From: Clostridiaceae bacterium
GTDB taxonomy: Bacteria; Bacillota; Clostridia; Clostridiales; Clostridiaceae
NCBI GenBank assembly: GCA_003510765.1
Contig: DOKV01000086.1
Location: 1-7,623 of the forward strand
DNA: 7,623 nucleotides
Reading direction: 5' to 3'
Below, piece by piece: positions 6,782 to 7,623 of this stretch. A program made the translations under genes and the position numbers. Every line of letters starts with the position of its first letter. The first letter of the stretch is position 1. A model generated the notes under the pieces. It was not told the origin of the DNA and ran no database searches. It saw nothing but the letters and a program-made list of their open reading frames with translations.

Positions 6782-6940
6782 AATTATGTATAGAATCTAT
6801 TCTTATTTGTATACTATTGGATGCATCTAACTGGAAAGTACCACAAAATATATCCCAATGTCAGGACAGTAACTTTTCATTTTTCTGAAGTCAACTCTGA
6901 AAAATTTCCTGAGCACGCATCTCTAACAGTGTTTATCGCA

Positions 6941-6968
6941 AAATAAAAGACCGCATTACTGCAGTCTT
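6941..6968 (-). terminator. Rho-independent terminator after the ABC permease gene
   Basis: On the minus strand a 9-bp stem (AAGACTGCA with TGCGGTCTT, one T-G wobble) and a GTAA loop are followed by TTATTTT. It begins 9 nt after the permease stop codon at 6978. The plus strand has only a short TTTAT tail, so action in that direction would be weak. It separates the permease unit from the SDR operon. Confidence 0.85.
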
Positions 6969-6977
6969 TATCAAAAT

Positions 6978-7623
6978 CTATTCTGTGATCTTCAATGCAT
7001 TGGACATGGAAATGAGAAGAAGAAGCCCCGTGAGAAGAACCACTACAGCTGCTGACAGAAGAAAATCCCCCGAAGAGAACATCTCCGTCATGAGGTTCAC
7101 GTTCTCAGAAACCAGCGTCATGGGATTATAGGGCTTAAGATCTGAGAAGAGCCCAAGAAGCGTAAAAATCAGTGCTGCTCCTCCCGCAAGTAGAAGCGCC
7201 CCATATACATTCTTAAACAGCAGGCCTCCAAAGATTACCATGCTGAGGAGAAGCACCCCAAAGATCCACATACCCAAAATGCCTAAGAACAGGTTCGGCA
7301 GCTCCATTTTCTCAAAAAAGTACAACGTATACCCCAGGGTGATGAGGGCAGATGCGGCGTAAGACAAAGTCCATTGAAACACCGCTGAAGTAAACTTAGA
7401 AAGCACCACCACTTTTCTTGAAAGACCCTTGGTCACCATATGGATGAGGGTTCCTTTTGAAATCTCCCCCGCCATGATCCCGCTGAAAATCACTGTCAGG
7501 ACGATCATTCCCGTCTGGGCTCCATTTTTAAAAAACTGCATCCAGGAATCTATGGCTTTGGGCTCTTCCAGGGTAATGGTCATGCCTTCCGGCAGAACAC
7601 TTTCAAGGATCTCCGGTAACACC
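6978..7623 (-). CDS. ABC-2 type transporter permease, 5' end outside the window
   Basis: The visible part is the last 214 residues of a polytopic membrane protein. Hydrophobic helices lie at about 38-53, 79-102, 110-133, 139-159 and 187-206, counted from the window edge. Between the first two is the segment GEISKGTLIHMVTKGLSRK, typical of ABC-2 permeases: a Glu, then GT, then a Ser-Arg before the next helix. A first transmembrane helix and the start of an extracellular loop are expected upstream, so the GTG at 7622 is probably an internal Val codon rather than the start. The partner ATPase gene should be upstream, beyond the window. The exported substrate (drug, lantibiotic, lipid or other) cannot be read from the permease. 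The gene ends with TAG at 6978, followed by a strong terminator. Confidence 0.85.
   Translation of the reverse strand, partial: VLPEILESVLPEGMTITLEEPKAIDSWMQFFKNGAQTGMIVLTVIFSGIMAGEISKGTLIHMVTKGLSRKVVVLSKFTSAVFQWTLSYAASALITLGYTLYFFEKMELPNLFLGILGMWIFGVLLLSMVIFGGLLFKNVYGALLLAGGAALIFTLLGLFSDLKPYNPMTLVSENVNLMTEMFSSGDFLLSAAVVVLLTGLLLLISMSNALKITE

Noticed and set aside
6791..6804. Short palindrome AGAAT-CT-ATTCT upstream of the SDR promoter
   Set aside because: Arms of 5 bp without extension in AT-rich DNA, and no positional relation to the promoter boxes; probably chance.

Overview
The window looks like chromosome from a low-to-moderate G+C Firmicute, probably of the Clostridia. This rests on strong purine-rich Shine-Dalgarno sites (GGAGG, AGGGGG), GTG and TTG starts, short U-tailed terminators, a Sigma_reg-type anti-sigma factor, and an SDR sequence style I associate with Clostridia. 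Placement below class level is a guess. Every gene I can support is on the minus strand, so transcription runs from high to low coordinates. The long plus-strand open frames are shadows of these genes. I see no tRNA, rRNA, CRISPR array or intact mobile element.

Right edge (6978-7623): the C-terminal part of an ABC-2 type transporter permease whose start lies beyond the window. A good intrinsic terminator follows it (6941-6968). A 263-bp gap then carries a sigma-A-like promoter (TTCAAA-N17-TATACT, 6743-6771) with an inverted repeat centred on its -35 box.

Centre (2624-6705): that promoter leads into a tightly packed run of three genes. They are an SDR oxidoreductase, a NudG/MutT-like Nudix hydrolase that overlaps it by 4 nt (ATGA), and a 973-aa protein starting right after the Nudix stop codon. 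The last combines an HKD/phospholipase-D-like nuclease domain, a superfamily 2 DEAH-type helicase and a DUF3427 C-terminus. The Nudix and helicase/nuclease pair suggests nucleotide-pool cleaning or nucleic-acid processing, in repair or possibly phage defence; the SDR partner is unexplained. After 128 nt with no clear terminator comes an unrecognised 213-aa protein with six cysteines and a possible OB-like N-terminal half. A terminator at 1760-1794 closes this block.

Left (5-1731): an ECF sigma factor and its membrane-anchored anti-sigma factor (Sigma_reg_N/Sigma_reg_C type), overlapping by 11 nt. A near-canonical ECF promoter (TGTAAC-N16-CGTA) lies just upstream, which points to an autoregulated envelope-stress module.

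The most promising candidate for an undescribed system is the SDR-Nudix-(HKD nuclease/helicase/DUF3427) operon, possibly with the cysteine protein as a fourth member. The sequence shows its organisation but does not prove a function.
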